Source: Agreia bicolorata (GTDB lineage: Bacteria; Actinomycetota; Actinomycetes; Actinomycetales; Microbacteriaceae). From it: a stretch of DNA of 64,000 nt. The stretch's first letter is position 1. Each line of letters starts with the position of its first letter. The DNA lies in assembly GCF_000938265.1 (NCBI RefSeq), contig NZ_JYFC01000002.1, positions 248,001 through 312,000 of the forward strand. Reading direction: 5' to 3'. The notes beneath the pieces were generated by a model. The model had not been told where the DNA came from. It did no database searches and saw only the letters and a program-made list of their open reading frames with translations. Both the position numbers and the translations under genes were made by a program. Shown here piece by piece: positions 40,373 to 49,622 of the stretch.

Positions 40373-42379
40373 TCAGCCGATCAGCGAGGGGCGCAGGTCT
40401 CGCAGCGTGCGCGTTCTCGTCATGCGACGTGCGCCCAGCCACGAGAGGGCGAGCGCACCGAGAAGGAACGCGAGCAGCACGGCCACATCGGCCCATGCCA
40501 GCGCGAGGTTGCCGCCGTACATGAGCTGCCGGATGCCGTCGACCGCGTATCCCATCGGCAGCGCGTGGTGCAGCGCGGCGAGCGGGCCGGGCAGCGTCTG
40601 CCAGGGGAACGTGCCGCCGGCGGTCACGAGCTGCAGCACCATCAGCACCAGTCCGAGGAACTGCCCGACGCTGCCCAACCAGACGTTGAGCGCCAAGATG
40701 ATCGCGGCGTACGTCACCGAGGTCACGATCATGAATCCGAGCATGCCCAGTGGATTCGCCACGGAGTAGCCGAGGGCGAGGGTCACGATGCCGAACACGG
40801 CGATCATCTGCACGGCGCCGAGGATGCCCGGGGTCATCAGGCCCGCCGCCGTCACCCGCACGGGCTTGCGGAGAGCGGTGAGCGCCCGCTTCGACAGCGG
40901 CTTGATGATGAGGAACAGGGCGTAGATGCCGATCCACGCGGCGAGGCTGATGAAGAACGGCGCCATTCCTGCACCGTAGGCGCTGGCTTTGGTCACGGCG
41001 CTCGTGTCGATGGCCGCCGGGTCCGAGATGATCGACGCGCTCTTCTCGCGCTGCGCGGCCGTCTCGATGGGCAGCTTGCCGAGCCCGTCGCTGAGTCCGG
41101 TCGCCAGCTTGTGCGCTCCGTCGTCGAGCTTCAGGATGCCGGTCTGCAGATCGGCGGCGCCGGATGCGAGCGCAGGCGTGCCCGCGGCGAGCGTGGCGCT
41201 GCCGTCAGCCAGCTGCTGGGTGCCCGCGGCCAGGGCGGAGGCACCGGTTGACGCGTCGGAGATGCCTCCGGCCAGGGTCGGGGCCGAGGCGGCAAGGGCT
41301 GCTGTGCCGTCGGCGACCTGCTGGCTGCCGGAGGCGAGGGCCGCGAGCTTGCCGTTGAGATCTTGGATCTTGGTGTTGGCGTCGACGACCTGCTGACCCA
41401 GGGGGTTGAGGGCGGTGAGGATCTTGTCGGCCTGCTCCTGAGTGATGACCTTGTTCATCAGGAGTTCGTTCACCTGCGCGGTGATGTCCGTTTGAGCCTG
41501 TGGAACATCTGTCGCGATGGTGTTTGCCTTGGCCGCGAGTTCGGCCCCCGACGTTGCGAGCTCGGCGTTACCCGCCGCGACCTTCTGCGCTCCCGTGTTC
41601 AGCGCCGCCGTGTCCGAGGGCAGGGTCGACGTCGCATTGGCGAGCTGCTGCAGCCCCGAACTGAGGTCGTAGGCCCCTGTGTTCGCCTGCGACGCTCCAG
41701 TCGCCAGCTGTTGTGCTCCGTCGTTGGCGGAGGCGGCGCCTGCCGCGAGCTGGGCTGAGCCGTTCGCCGCGGTTGTTGTGCCGTCGGCCAGCTGGTTCGC
41801 TCCGTCGATGGCGGTCTCGAGGCTCGTGCCCACGTCGGCGAAGCCGTCGAGAAACTGCAGTGCCGCCTCTTTTCCGACCTTCTCGGCGATCGAGGAGCGC
41901 ACCTTCTCGGCCACGTTCCCCGCGATCGTGGTGGCCAGGAAGCTATTCGTGTCGTTTGTGGTGAGCTCGACCGACGCCTGCTTCGGCGACGCGGTGGTCG
42001 GCGAAGTGAGGTCTGTCGAGAAGTCCTTCCCGAGGGTGAGCACGAAGTCGAAGGTGCCGTCGCTGACGCCCGTCTTCGCCTCGGCCGCGGTGGCCTCGAT
42101 CCACTTGACGCTGTTGTCTTTCAGCAGCTCGTCGCGCACCTCGTCGCCGTAGTTCACGGTCGAGGTCGTGCCGTCGGAGTCGGTCTGCGTGGCTCCCGTG
42201 TCTTCGACGACGAGGCCCACGGGCACGTCTTTGAGGTTGCCGTAGGGGTCGTTGTTTCCCCACAGGTAGAGCCCCGCGTAGATGATGGGAACGCACATGA
42301 GCGCGACGAGCGCCAGGATCCCCATCCTCGATGAGGTGAGTCGGCGAAGTTCGGTGCGGACGAGCGTGACGATGGTCAT
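40373..42379 (-). CDS. YhgE/Pip family membrane protein
   Basis: The 668-residue protein starts with the YhgE/Pip signature (ELRRLTSSRMGILALVALMCVPIIYAGLYLWGNNDPYGNL). A long extracellular region (about 60-440) follows, with heptad-like repeats of LADGT, LAAGA and LATGA suggesting coiled coil, and then about six membrane helices. It is related to ABC-2 permeases and to the Lactococcus phage-infection protein. Its function in actinobacteria is unknown, with export or envelope roles likely. The ATG overlaps the stop of the pseudo-ATPase gene (ATGA). It is the last gene of a TetR-led operon. Confidence 0.87.
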   Translation of the reverse strand: MTIVTLVRTELRRLTSSRMGILALVALMCVPIIYAGLYLWGNNDPYGNLKDVPVGLVVEDTGATQTDSDGTTSTVNYGDEVRDELLKDNSVKWIEATAAEAKTGVSDGTFDFVLTLGKDFSTDLTSPTTASPKQASVELTTNDTNSFLATTIAGNVAEKVRSSIAEKVGKEAALQFLDGFADVGTSLETAIDGANQLADGTTTAANGSAQLAAGAASANDGAQQLATGASQANTGAYDLSSGLQQLANATSTLPSDTAALNTGAQKVAAGNAELATSGAELAAKANTIATDVPQAQTDITAQVNELLMNKVITQEQADKILTALNPLGQQVVDANTKIQDLNGKLAALASGSQQVADGTAALAASAPTLAGGISDASTGASALAAGTQQLADGSATLAAGTPALASGAADLQTGILKLDDGAHKLATGLSDGLGKLPIETAAQREKSASIISDPAAIDTSAVTKASAYGAGMAPFFISLAAWIGIYALFLIIKPLSKRALTALRKPVRVTAAGLMTPGILGAVQMIAVFGIVTLALGYSVANPLGMLGFMIVTSVTYAAIILALNVWLGSVGQFLGLVLMVLQLVTAGGTFPWQTLPGPLAALHHALPMGYAVDGIRQLMYGGNLALAWADVAVLLAFLLGALALSWLGARRMTRTRTLRDLRPSLIG

Positions 42380-43134
42380 TTCGTGTCTTCTTCTACGATC
42401 TCGGGTTCTTCTACGACGATGGGTTCTTCGCTGACTTCGGCTTCTTCTACGATGTTGGGCCGAACGGCATCGGGCTGGGTGTCTTCCTCAGCAGCCACTT
42501 CGGGCAGCACGTGCTTCGGCGCCACCGTGGGCACGGGCTCGGCGAGCGCCGCATCGAGCAGTGCGGCGGATGCTGCTCCCGCGATCACAAGAACGGCGTA
42601 GCCGCGCTCGGCCAGGCCCTCGGCGACGGGGTACCACTCGAGCGGGTCGCCGCCGTGCCGGTCGGGCGAAGTGAGCACGATCGCATCGACGTCTTCGCGC
42701 AGGGCCGCCAGCTCGGCGAGCACGTGCAGCCGCACGGTCGCCGGCACATGTTCGATGGGGGTGCGGGCGAACTCGCGTGCGCCCAGCGTGTCGAGCGTCT
42801 CGAGAACAGCCTTCGACGACGAGGGCAGCTCGGCGAACATCAGCTCCTCCTGCACGATGCCGTCGAGCCGCAGTCCGGCCGCCGGCTCCGAGATATCGGG
42901 TGCATCGACCACGGCCACGGATGCGCGCAGCTCGTCGCCGCTCACCTCGGGGTCGCGGGTCACCGAGCCATGCTCGGGGATCATGCGCCCGCTCGCGATC
43001 AGCGCGAGGAGCGTCGGCCGCTGGGCTGTTTCTGTCGCCACGAGGGTGACGGCGCCGCTTTCGAAGCCGACCGTCGTGGGGCGCAGCGCATCCGCGCCCT
43101 CGCCCGCGGTCACGTCGATGAGGTCGATTCTCAT
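42376..43134 (-). CDS. Pseudo-ABC ATPase partner of the YhgE protein
   Basis: The 252-residue protein aligns by eye with ABC nucleotide-binding domains: FESGAVTLVATETAQRPTLLALIASGRMIPEHGSV is laid out like the Walker A strand-loop-helix and following turn. But the loop reads TETAQRPT where GxxGxGKST is expected (Gln, Arg, Pro at the Gly, Lys, Ser positions). The signature region is VPATVRLHVLAEL, and the Walker B strand AIVLTSPD lacks the catalytic Glu. A Glu/Pro/Val-rich tail of about 50 residues ends the protein. ATP hydrolysis is unlikely. It is coupled by ATGA overlaps to both TetR and YhgE genes. The assignment is by manual comparison. Confidence 0.6.
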   Translation of the reverse strand: MRIDLIDVTAGEGADALRPTTVGFESGAVTLVATETAQRPTLLALIASGRMIPEHGSVTRDPEVSGDELRASVAVVDAPDISEPAAGLRLDGIVQEELMFAELPSSSKAVLETLDTLGAREFARTPIEHVPATVRLHVLAELAALREDVDAIVLTSPDRHGGDPLEWYPVAEGLAERGYAVLVIAGAASAALLDAALAEPVPTVAPKHVLPEVAAEEDTQPDAVRPNIVEEAEVSEEPIVVEEPEIVEEDTK

Positions 43135-43838
43135 GCTTGGGCTCCCGATGAATGTGCCGAAAGGCTGGTGGATGCCTCGGGCTGGGCCTCGAGCGCAAGC
43201 TCGGGCGAGGCGTCGATGAGTTCTGCAGCCTCTCGCCACGACAGACCCGCCGTGCTGAGTGCAACGAGCATGACGAGTCGGTGGCCCTCCTCGTAGGAGA
43301 TGTCGTCGCGAACGGCCTCGTCGAGCACCGAGACGGCGGCGCCCTCGATGAGTCGGGCCAGTGTGCGGGGTTCGATGTCAGTGCGCAGCTGGCCCGCGGC
43401 GACACCCTGTCGAACAATGGCGAGCAGGCCGCGGCGAACGGGTTCGAGACCCTCTGCCACGATCTCGCGGCGGGGGCCGCGGATCGCCAGTTGGGCGGTC
43501 ACGCGCACGTCTTCGACCTCGCTCCAGAGTCGGGCGCCGACCAATGCGAGGGCGACACGGGCATCCGCATGCTGGATGGGCGCGAGCGCGGCGGTCACCC
43601 GAGCGATGCCGCGGTCGTTCAGCTCGGCGATGAGCTCGTCGCGTGTGCTGAAGTGGCCGTAGATCGAGCGGCGCGACAGACCGGCGGCCGATGCGATCGT
43701 CTCGAGCGACGCATCCGGGTTGTGGTTCAGCTCGGAGATCGCGGCGTCGAGGATGGCGAGCCTGTTCTCGGCGGCATCGCGCCGGCGCGCGCGTGGAGGC
43801 CGGGATGCTCGGCGTGGGGAGGTGCTGGTGTCGGTCAC
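43131..43838 (-). CDS. TetR family repressor
   Basis: The 235-residue protein has a basic N-terminal arm (RRASRPPRARRRDAAENR), a TetR helix-turn-helix (ILDAAISELNHNPDASLETIASAAGLSRRSIYGHFSTRDELIAEL, about residues 28-72) and a variable helical ligand domain. It starts at GTG 43838, six bases after a TAGAAT box that overlaps one end of a perfect palindrome, so it is expected to repress itself and the two downstream genes. Its ligand is unknown. Confidence 0.88.
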   Translation of the reverse strand: MTDTSTSPRRASRPPRARRRDAAENRLAILDAAISELNHNPDASLETIASAAGLSRRSIYGHFSTRDELIAELNDRGIARVTAALAPIQHADARVALALVGARLWSEVEDVRVTAQLAIRGPRREIVAEGLEPVRRGLLAIVRQGVAAGQLRTDIEPRTLARLIEGAAVSVLDEAVRDDISYEEGHRLVMLVALSTAGLSWREAAELIDASPELALEAQPEASTSLSAHSSGAQA

Positions 43839-43844
43839 CGGTCG

Positions 43845-43879
43845 ATTCTAATAACTTGCACACTCGTGTGCAAGTTATT
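43845..43879 (-). promoter_or_regulatory. TetR operon promoter overlapped by a perfect 14+14 operator
   Basis: AATAACTTGCACAC and GTGTGCAAGTTATT (43850-43879) are perfect arms around a two-base centre. On the minus strand TTGCAC serves as -35, with a 17-base spacer to TAGAAT (43850-43845), which is six bases from the GTG start. The operator covers the -35 box and the spacer, so bound repressor would block polymerase. The gap continues to the small gene at 44031 on the other strand. Confidence 0.88.
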
Positions 43880-44030
43880 CAGTGATTGCTCAGCTACTCA
43901 TTCTGGGTAGCCGTCTGAACTGCAGTGAGTAGTTGCTGCTCAGTCGCCGCAGCGCACGTCAGACGAGAGTTGTCTCATCGCCGAATCCCGGCACCACACC
44001 ACAGACACACCAACACGAATCGAGACGACA

Positions 44031-44426
44031 ATGAACATCATCAAAGGCTTCCGCGACATGGGCGCGATGTTGAACGCAGCTCCCGGCCTGATCGAGTCGG
44101 CCAATGAAATGTCAGCTCAGGCGAAGGCCATGCAGGCGCCCGCAGCGGGGTTCTCCGCCGGTGCCTACGGGTTCGGCGCGCCCGTGCAGATCGAGCCGAA
44201 CCCCGCCAACCTCGTGCCGATCGCCGGAGTCGACATCGAACTCTGGGCGCGCATCGCCAAGGGCATCGCTCCCTACGGGTACGACGTGTCGAAGCTGCCG
44301 GCAGTAGCCGCATCGTTCGGCGTCGCTCCGGCCGACTGGGCCGTCGCCGTCGAGGGCTGGAACACCCGTCTCTCCGCCGACCCCGGCGTCGCCCAGCGCT
44401 TCAACGCCATCTACCGGGCCGCCTGA
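44031..44426 (+). CDS. Conserved small protein of unknown function (first of a pair)
   Basis: The 131-residue soluble protein starts with an amphipathic helix (IKGFRDMGAMLNAAPGLIESANEM), has a Gly/Ala/Pro-rich hinge, and ends with a compact segment of helices (ELWARIAKGIAPYGYDVSKLPAVAASFGVAPADWAVAVEGWNTRL). I do not recognise a family. GAGACGACA precedes the ATG. It lies two bases before the next gene on the same strand and is divergent from the TetR operon, whose operator is 150 bases upstream. Confidence 0.65.
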   Translation: MNIIKGFRDMGAMLNAAPGLIESANEMSAQAKAMQAPAAGFSAGAYGFGAPVQIEPNPANLVPIAGVDIELWARIAKGIAPYGYDVSKLPAVAASFGVAPADWAVAVEGWNTRLSADPGVAQRFNAIYRAA

Positions 44427-44428
44427 TC

Positions 44429-44872
44429 ATGGGCCTGATATCGAACTATTTCAAGGTGATGAAACTCACCGAGGAGATGGAGAAGAAGAGCGATGTGAAG
44501 GGTGACCTCGCTCGCATGCAGGCCGGCATGAACGGCGCCAACCAGACCTTGGCCACCATGGCGGCCCAGCGTCAGTCCGCGGAGCAGTCGCTCGCTGCCG
44601 GTCCGATTGACGGCGAGGTTGGTCGCGTCGACGCGGCGGCCACCATCACCCAGTTCGCGCCCACCGGCGTGATGATCTCGGGCCGCACCGTGATCGAGCT
44701 GCAGCTGCTCGTGAGCCTTCCCGGCGGCATCCCGTTGCCGGTCGCGCACAGCGCGGCCCTCGACATGGGTCAGATTCCTCGCCTGGTGCCGGGCGCGCGC
44801 ATCGCCGTCACGCTCAATCCGGCAGACCCCGCATCCCTGCGCATCGACTGGAGCAAGCCGGCACCTGTCTAG
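44429..44872 (+). CDS. Conserved small protein of unknown function (second of a pair)
   Basis: The 147-residue protein begins with a charged helix (NYFKVMKLTEEMEKKSDVKGDLARMQAG) and then a beta-rich domain (GRVDAAATITQFAPTGVMISGRTVIELQLLVSLPGG and VPGARIAVTLNPADPASLRIDW). The latter pattern resembles small OB- or SHOCT-neighbour domains of actinobacteria, but no firm match is claimed. The start is two bases after the first gene of the pair. It overlaps the stop of the convergent thioredoxin-like gene by four bases. Confidence 0.6.
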   Translation: MGLISNYFKVMKLTEEMEKKSDVKGDLARMQAGMNGANQTLATMAAQRQSAEQSLAAGPIDGEVGRVDAAATITQFAPTGVMISGRTVIELQLLVSLPGGIPLPVAHSAALDMGQIPRLVPGARIAVTLNPADPASLRIDWSKPAPV

Positions 44873-45138
44873 AGGTGACGGGCGAGCAGGGTCAACACCT
44901 GGTCGGCCGTCGGCACACCGGATGCGCGGGCGAGCTCCGCGCCCGATTCGTCGCGAACCACGACGGTCGGCGTCGCGATGATGTTCGCCCGCTCGGCGTC
45001 ATCGGGGTTCGACGCAACGTTCGACTCACTGAAGGCGACTCGATCGCGCACGAATGGCCGCACCTGCTCGAGAACGCTACGGGTCTGGGTGCACGCCCCG
45101 CAGAAGCTCGAACTGTAGAGGTGCACGGAGAGGGGCAT
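44869..45138 (-). CDS. Thioredoxin/glutaredoxin-like protein
   Basis: The 89-residue protein has the thioredoxin-fold start VHLYSSSFCGACTQTRSVLEQV with the CxxC redox pair Cys-Gly-Ala-Cys near residues 12-15. The conserved cis-Pro follows in IIATPTVVVRD. It would reduce disulfides or act as a redox carrier in the cytoplasm. ATG 45138 gives the usual glutaredoxin size; frames further upstream run into the divergent DUF3151 promoter. Confidence 0.82.
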   Translation of the reverse strand: MPLSVHLYSSSFCGACTQTRSVLEQVRPFVRDRVAFSESNVASNPDDAERANIIATPTVVVRDESGAELARASGVPTADQVLTLLARHL

Positions 45139-45186
45139 ACAGAGTGCAACGCGATCGCGGCCCCGGGATTCCCGACGGCGCTGGCG

Positions 45187-45198
45187 TACCATCGAGAT
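45187..45198 (+). promoter_or_regulatory. Leaderless -10 element TACCAT of the DUF3151 gene
   Basis: TACCAT (45187-45192) is six bases before ATG 45199. Confidence 0.6.
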
Positions 45199-45684
45199 AT
45201 GAGCGGCGACAACCTTCTCGGCCTGCCCGAGACACTCCTTCCCGAAGACACAGCTGTTATGGAGGCGCTCGCGGAGCGCTCCCCGGCAACGGCGGCCGAT
45301 CTTGGCGAGCTGGTCAAGCAGTTCCCGACATCGTCGCTGCTGTGGGCGCTGCTGTCTGAAGAGCTGTGGGCGGTCGGAGCGGTGCTCCCGTCGTACGCCT
45401 ATGCCCGGGTTGGCTACCACCGTGGCCTCGACGCCCTGCGCAAGGGCGGCTGGCGCGGGCAGGGGCCCGTTCCCTGGTCGCACGAGCCCAACCGCGGCGT
45501 GCTCCTGTCGCTCTACACGCTGCGCCGCGCCGCCGAGGCATTCGGTGAGGTCGACGAGGTCAAGCGACTCGGCGACTTCCTGCAGATGTCAGATCCCCGT
45601 GCGATCGACGCCATCGAGGCGACCATCCGTCCCGTCACCGACCAGCCGGTGACCGAGGCCATCATCATCAGGGGTCAAGACTGA
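45199..45684 (+). CDS. DUF3151 protein
   Basis: The 161-residue protein matches the actinobacterial DUF3151 family in its NLLG-PETLLPED opening, FPTSSLLWALLSEE, the central YAYARVGYHRGLDALRKGGWRGQGPVPWSHEPNRGVLLSLY and length. The role is unknown; in many actinobacteria it lies next to purA, as it nearly does here. Leaderless spacing supports ATG 45199 over upstream in-frame codons. A hypothetical gene starts one base after its stop. Confidence 0.85.
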   Translation: MSGDNLLGLPETLLPEDTAVMEALAERSPATAADLGELVKQFPTSSLLWALLSEELWAVGAVLPSYAYARVGYHRGLDALRKGGWRGQGPVPWSHEPNRGVLLSLYTLRRAAEAFGEVDEVKRLGDFLQMSDPRAIDAIEATIRPVTDQPVTEAIIIRGQD

Positions 45685-45685
45685 G

Positions 45686-46336
45686 GTGAACATCGTCGCC
45701 GACGCCACGGCGTTCGCCACTGTCGCAGACATCGTTCGAGGGCGAACGCCCGTGTCGCCTCAGGATCGCGAGCTGATGGACTGGATCGCGAAGAGGTATG
45801 GCGTCTCCGTGGTGGCTGTTCTGGCCGACCGTGGGCGCTTGCCTCGTGAACCCAACCGTCTGCGTGTTGCGGTGTGGCTCGAGACGGATGCCGAGGCGGC
45901 GCGGTTTGACAGTAAGGGCGGCAACTACGACTCGAAAAAGCAGCGCGTCATCGGTACTCGTGTGCTCGCTGATCTGTCCGAAGACGAGCCGATGCCTTTC
46001 GTCGTCCCCCAATCCTTCGCGGGCGAGGCCCGCTCAGACATCTATCTCCACTTCACGCCGCAAGACATCGAACGGATCAAGGCGGAGTTGGCGCATCCGC
46101 TCATCAGGGCCGTGCGAATCTGGACCGGGGCTGTCGTGTTCCTCGAGACCGATGCTCAGGTGGCGCAATTCGCCGAGAGTGCGGAACGCGAGCGGTGGAC
46201 GGATGTCATCTGGCGGGCGATACATAAGAAGGACGAGTTCGGTGCGATACCGCGTGAGACCTTCAACATTAGAGTCGACAGCGAACAGACCTTTCAAGAG
46301 AAGTTCGAGGGCAACAGGTACTACTACTTTCTCTAA
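45686..46336 (+). CDS. Hypothetical protein with internal repeat
   Basis: The 216-residue soluble protein is unrecognised. It contains two similar segments, VAVWLETDAEAARFDSKG (about residue 53) and AVVFLETDAQVAQFAESA (about residue 148), suggesting a duplicated alpha/beta unit. It ends in an aromatic EGNRYYYFL tail. The base composition is a little lower in GC than its neighbours. It separates DUF3151 from purA, an order usually unbroken, which hints at insertion. The GTG start is one base after the DUF3151 stop. It overlaps the convergent Pr6Pr-type gene by four bases. Confidence 0.6.
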   Translation: MNIVADATAFATVADIVRGRTPVSPQDRELMDWIAKRYGVSVVAVLADRGRLPREPNRLRVAVWLETDAEAARFDSKGGNYDSKKQRVIGTRVLADLSEDEPMPFVVPQSFAGEARSDIYLHFTPQDIERIKAELAHPLIRAVRIWTGAVVFLETDAQVAQFAESAERERWTDVIWRAIHKKDEFGAIPRETFNIRVDSEQTFQEKFEGNRYYYFL

Positions 46337-46965
46337 GTTCCTGCTGCGGCCCGGACACGGCGTCGGCTGAACAGCACCGCCAGCGATCCCAGACCCACCA
46401 AGACGCAGCTCAACGCCACGATGTAGATGATCACGCTGCCCCATCCGGCGGTCGCCGGGTCGAGGAACGGGTAGGGGTAGATGCCGTTCGACACGGCGCC
46501 GCGCATCAGGGAGTATGCGAGCCAGGCGACGGGGTAGATCATCACGACCCTCAGCGCACGCCAGCTGAGCGCGGGGCGGCCGGGCGAGATGAGCCAGTCG
46601 AGAACGATGAGCAGCGGTATCCAGACGTGGATGACCTCGTTGGGCCAGCTGAGCCCCTGGAACCCGTCGTAGGGCACGTTTCGGAGCAGCAGGTTGTAGA
46701 CGCCGGCGGTCACGATCGCGTAGCTGAGCGTCGCCATCCGAACGGTGGTGAAGAGGGTGGTGTCGCGAGGCAGGCGCAGAGCGAGAACGCCGCCCACCAC
46801 GAACACGACGATGTTCATCATGCTCGTCTCGATGGTGAAGTAGCTGAAGTACTCCCACGGGTCGAAGGCGTTGTTCACGACCCTGTCGGCGATCTGGATG
46901 ACGAGGGTCACCAATAGCCCGACGCCCGCCACGAGGCGCACCACGCCCACAACTCTTCTGCTCAT
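46333..46965 (-). CDS. Pr6Pr family membrane protein
   Basis: The 210-residue protein has six membrane helices with the family features YFSYFTIETSMMNIVVFVVGG in helix 2, NEVIHVWIPLLIVLDWL in helix 4 and a YPYPFLDP motif before the last helix. The Pr6Pr family is named from its aromatic and Pro-rich six-helix layout and is uncharacterised. ATG 46965 is preferred; TACGAA lies eight bases upstream. It is divergent from purA. Confidence 0.82.
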   Translation of the reverse strand: MSRRVVGVVRLVAGVGLLVTLVIQIADRVVNNAFDPWEYFSYFTIETSMMNIVVFVVGGVLALRLPRDTTLFTTVRMATLSYAIVTAGVYNLLLRNVPYDGFQGLSWPNEVIHVWIPLLIVLDWLISPGRPALSWRALRVVMIYPVAWLAYSLMRGAVSNGIYPYPFLDPATAGWGSVIIYIVALSCVLVGLGSLAVLFSRRRVRAAAGT

Positions 46966-47109
46966 GACGTTGATTCGTAGCGGACCGCGTTGCCGGTTGG
47001 CCCTCCGCGCGAGGTGCCGGGTAGCGTCCTCCGTTACTATGGGGTGGAATCTCTTAGCGGGTTCCGGCCACTCCTCGATACCGAGGCTTCTGACCGATAG
47101 GACACATTC

Positions 47110-48396
<1,287 letters not shown>

Positions 48397-48401
48397 CAGC
48401 G

Positions 48402-49049
48402 GTGCCGTGCACACGGCCGCCCTACGGTGACGTTATCGAAGGGCGCTTCATCTCGCTCGAGCCGTTGACCCGGCAACTCGTGCCGGAGCTGTTCGCGGTC
48501 ATCGGGCATCCGGAGGTCTTCGCGGGCGGTTACGGCGGCGGGCCCGCCGCCTACCGCGACACGCTCGAGGGCTTCGCCGAATTCGCCGAGTCGTACTACG
48601 CGTGGGATGCCGCCAATGTGCACGCGGTGCGCCTCGTCGGCGGGCAGCACGACGGACTGTTGGTCGGCACCTCGACGCTCGGCGACTTCGACCTGTCGCT
48701 CGGCTACGCGCACCTCGGCTGGACCGCCTACGACCCGAGGGTCTGGGGCACAGCGGTCAACGCCGAAGCGAAGCTGCTCATTCTCGGTTCCGCCTTCGAC
48801 AACGGATTCGAGCGGGTCAAGATTCAGGCCGACGTGCTCAACACGCGGTCACGATCAGCCATCGCCAAGCTCGGAGCGACGTTCGAGGGCGTGGCCCGCC
48901 ACGACATGCGCCGTGCCGATGGAGAATGGCGCGACTCGGCGATCTTCTCGATTCTCAGCGACGAGTGGCCGACCGTCAGGCAGGGCCTCGAGCGGCGCAT
49001 CGAGAGGCAGGGCGAGCAACCGGTCGAGCTGGTGTCGGCGACACAATAG
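48402..49049 (+). CDS. GNAT acetyltransferase (RimJ/RimL-like)
   Basis: The 215-residue protein has the GNAT order: IEGRFISLEPLTRQLVPELFAVI, a GxSTLGDFDLSLGYAHLGWT strand, then WGTAVNAEAKLLILGSAFDNGFERVKIQADVLNTRSRSAIAKLGATFEG, the acetyl-CoA loop and the Asn-Arg-Ser helix typical of RimJ/RimL. It would acetylate an amino group of protein, antibiotic or metabolite. The GTG start is five bases after the purA stop, so co-transcription with purA is likely. Confidence 0.85.
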   Translation: MPCTRPPYGDVIEGRFISLEPLTRQLVPELFAVIGHPEVFAGGYGGGPAAYRDTLEGFAEFAESYYAWDAANVHAVRLVGGQHDGLLVGTSTLGDFDLSLGYAHLGWTAYDPRVWGTAVNAEAKLLILGSAFDNGFERVKIQADVLNTRSRSAIAKLGATFEGVARHDMRRADGEWRDSAIFSILSDEWPTVRQGLERRIERQGEQPVELVSATQ

Positions 49050-49112
49050 TTCGTCAGAACGACACATTCTATGGCGCTGCATTCGACGCCGTTTCGTGGT
49101 GGACTTGTCTTT

Positions 49113-49535
49113 ATGGACGCTCTCTACACTGCAATTGCCCACGCATCTGGCGGTGGCCGCGATGGCCACGTTCGAAGCGAAGACGACAGGCTCGACTTCG
49201 ACACCAGGCCCCCCGTCGAGATGGGCGGAAGCGGCGAGGGTACGAACCCTGAGCAGCTCTTCGCCGCCGGATACTCGGCCTGCTTCCTCGGCGCTGTGCA
49301 CGCCGTGGGTCGCGAGCTGAAGCTCGACACGAAGGATGCCGCGGTGTCGGCCAGCGTGTCGATCGGCCCGAGCGCAGACACCGGCTTCGAGATCGCCGCC
49401 GAACTCGACATCTACATCCCGAACGTGACCGCCGACGAGGCGCGCACGATCGCGGAGACCGCTCACCGTGACATCTGCCCCTACTCGAAGGCGATCAACG
49501 GCAACGTGCCTGTGGTCCTCAACATCGTCGAATAG
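49113..49535 (+). CDS. ohr: Organic hydroperoxide resistance protein, OsmC/Ohr family
   Basis: The 140-residue protein matches Ohr from its first residues (DALYTAIAHASGGGRDGHVRS) through TNPEQLFAAGYSACFLGAV and DICPYSKAINGN, which supply the two reactive cysteines of the peroxidase site. It would reduce organic hydroperoxides in the cytoplasm using lipoyl-type reductant. ATG 49113 agrees with the family start; an in-frame ATG 14 codons earlier (49071) is less likely. No OhrR gene is adjacent. Confidence 0.92.
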   Translation: MDALYTAIAHASGGGRDGHVRSEDDRLDFDTRPPVEMGGSGEGTNPEQLFAAGYSACFLGAVHAVGRELKLDTKDAAVSASVSIGPSADTGFEIAAELDIYIPNVTADEARTIAETAHRDICPYSKAINGNVPVVLNIVE

Positions 49536-49542
49536 CATCCCC

Positions 49543-49595
49543 TGCGTTCCCTGAGCCTGCTGGATGGCATCCCTTCCACAGGCTCAGGGAACGCA
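49543..49595 (+). terminator. Perfect 17-bp hairpin, REP-like copy C
   Basis: TGCGTTCCCTGAGCCTG (49543-49559) and CAGGCTCAGGGAACGCA (49579-49595) are perfectly complementary around a 19-base loop. It lies just after the ohr stop and before the chorismate mutase promoter. The arms share the TTCCCTGAGCCTG core of the other two REP-like sites. No T-run follows, so a role in termination or mRNA end protection is inferred. Confidence 0.8.
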
Positions 49596-49609
49596 CTTGC
49601 TTAAGTCGC

Positions 49610-49622
49610 TAGAGTTTTCGAT
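49610..49622 (+). promoter_or_regulatory. Leaderless -10 element TAGAGT of the chorismate mutase gene
   Basis: TAGAGT (49610-49615) is seven bases before ATG 49623. Confidence 0.65.

Noticed and set aside
37845-40937. Open frame of about 1030 codons on the minus strand across the TPR gene
   Set aside because: Arg/Gly/Leu-rich shadow of the TPR coding strand with no motif; it also runs into the YhgE gene in another frame.
43881-43945. Imperfect inverted repeat around CTACTCA and TGAGTAG upstream of the small gene pair
   Set aside because: The arms differ by an insertion and match for only about seven bases; kept out of the feature list as too weak.
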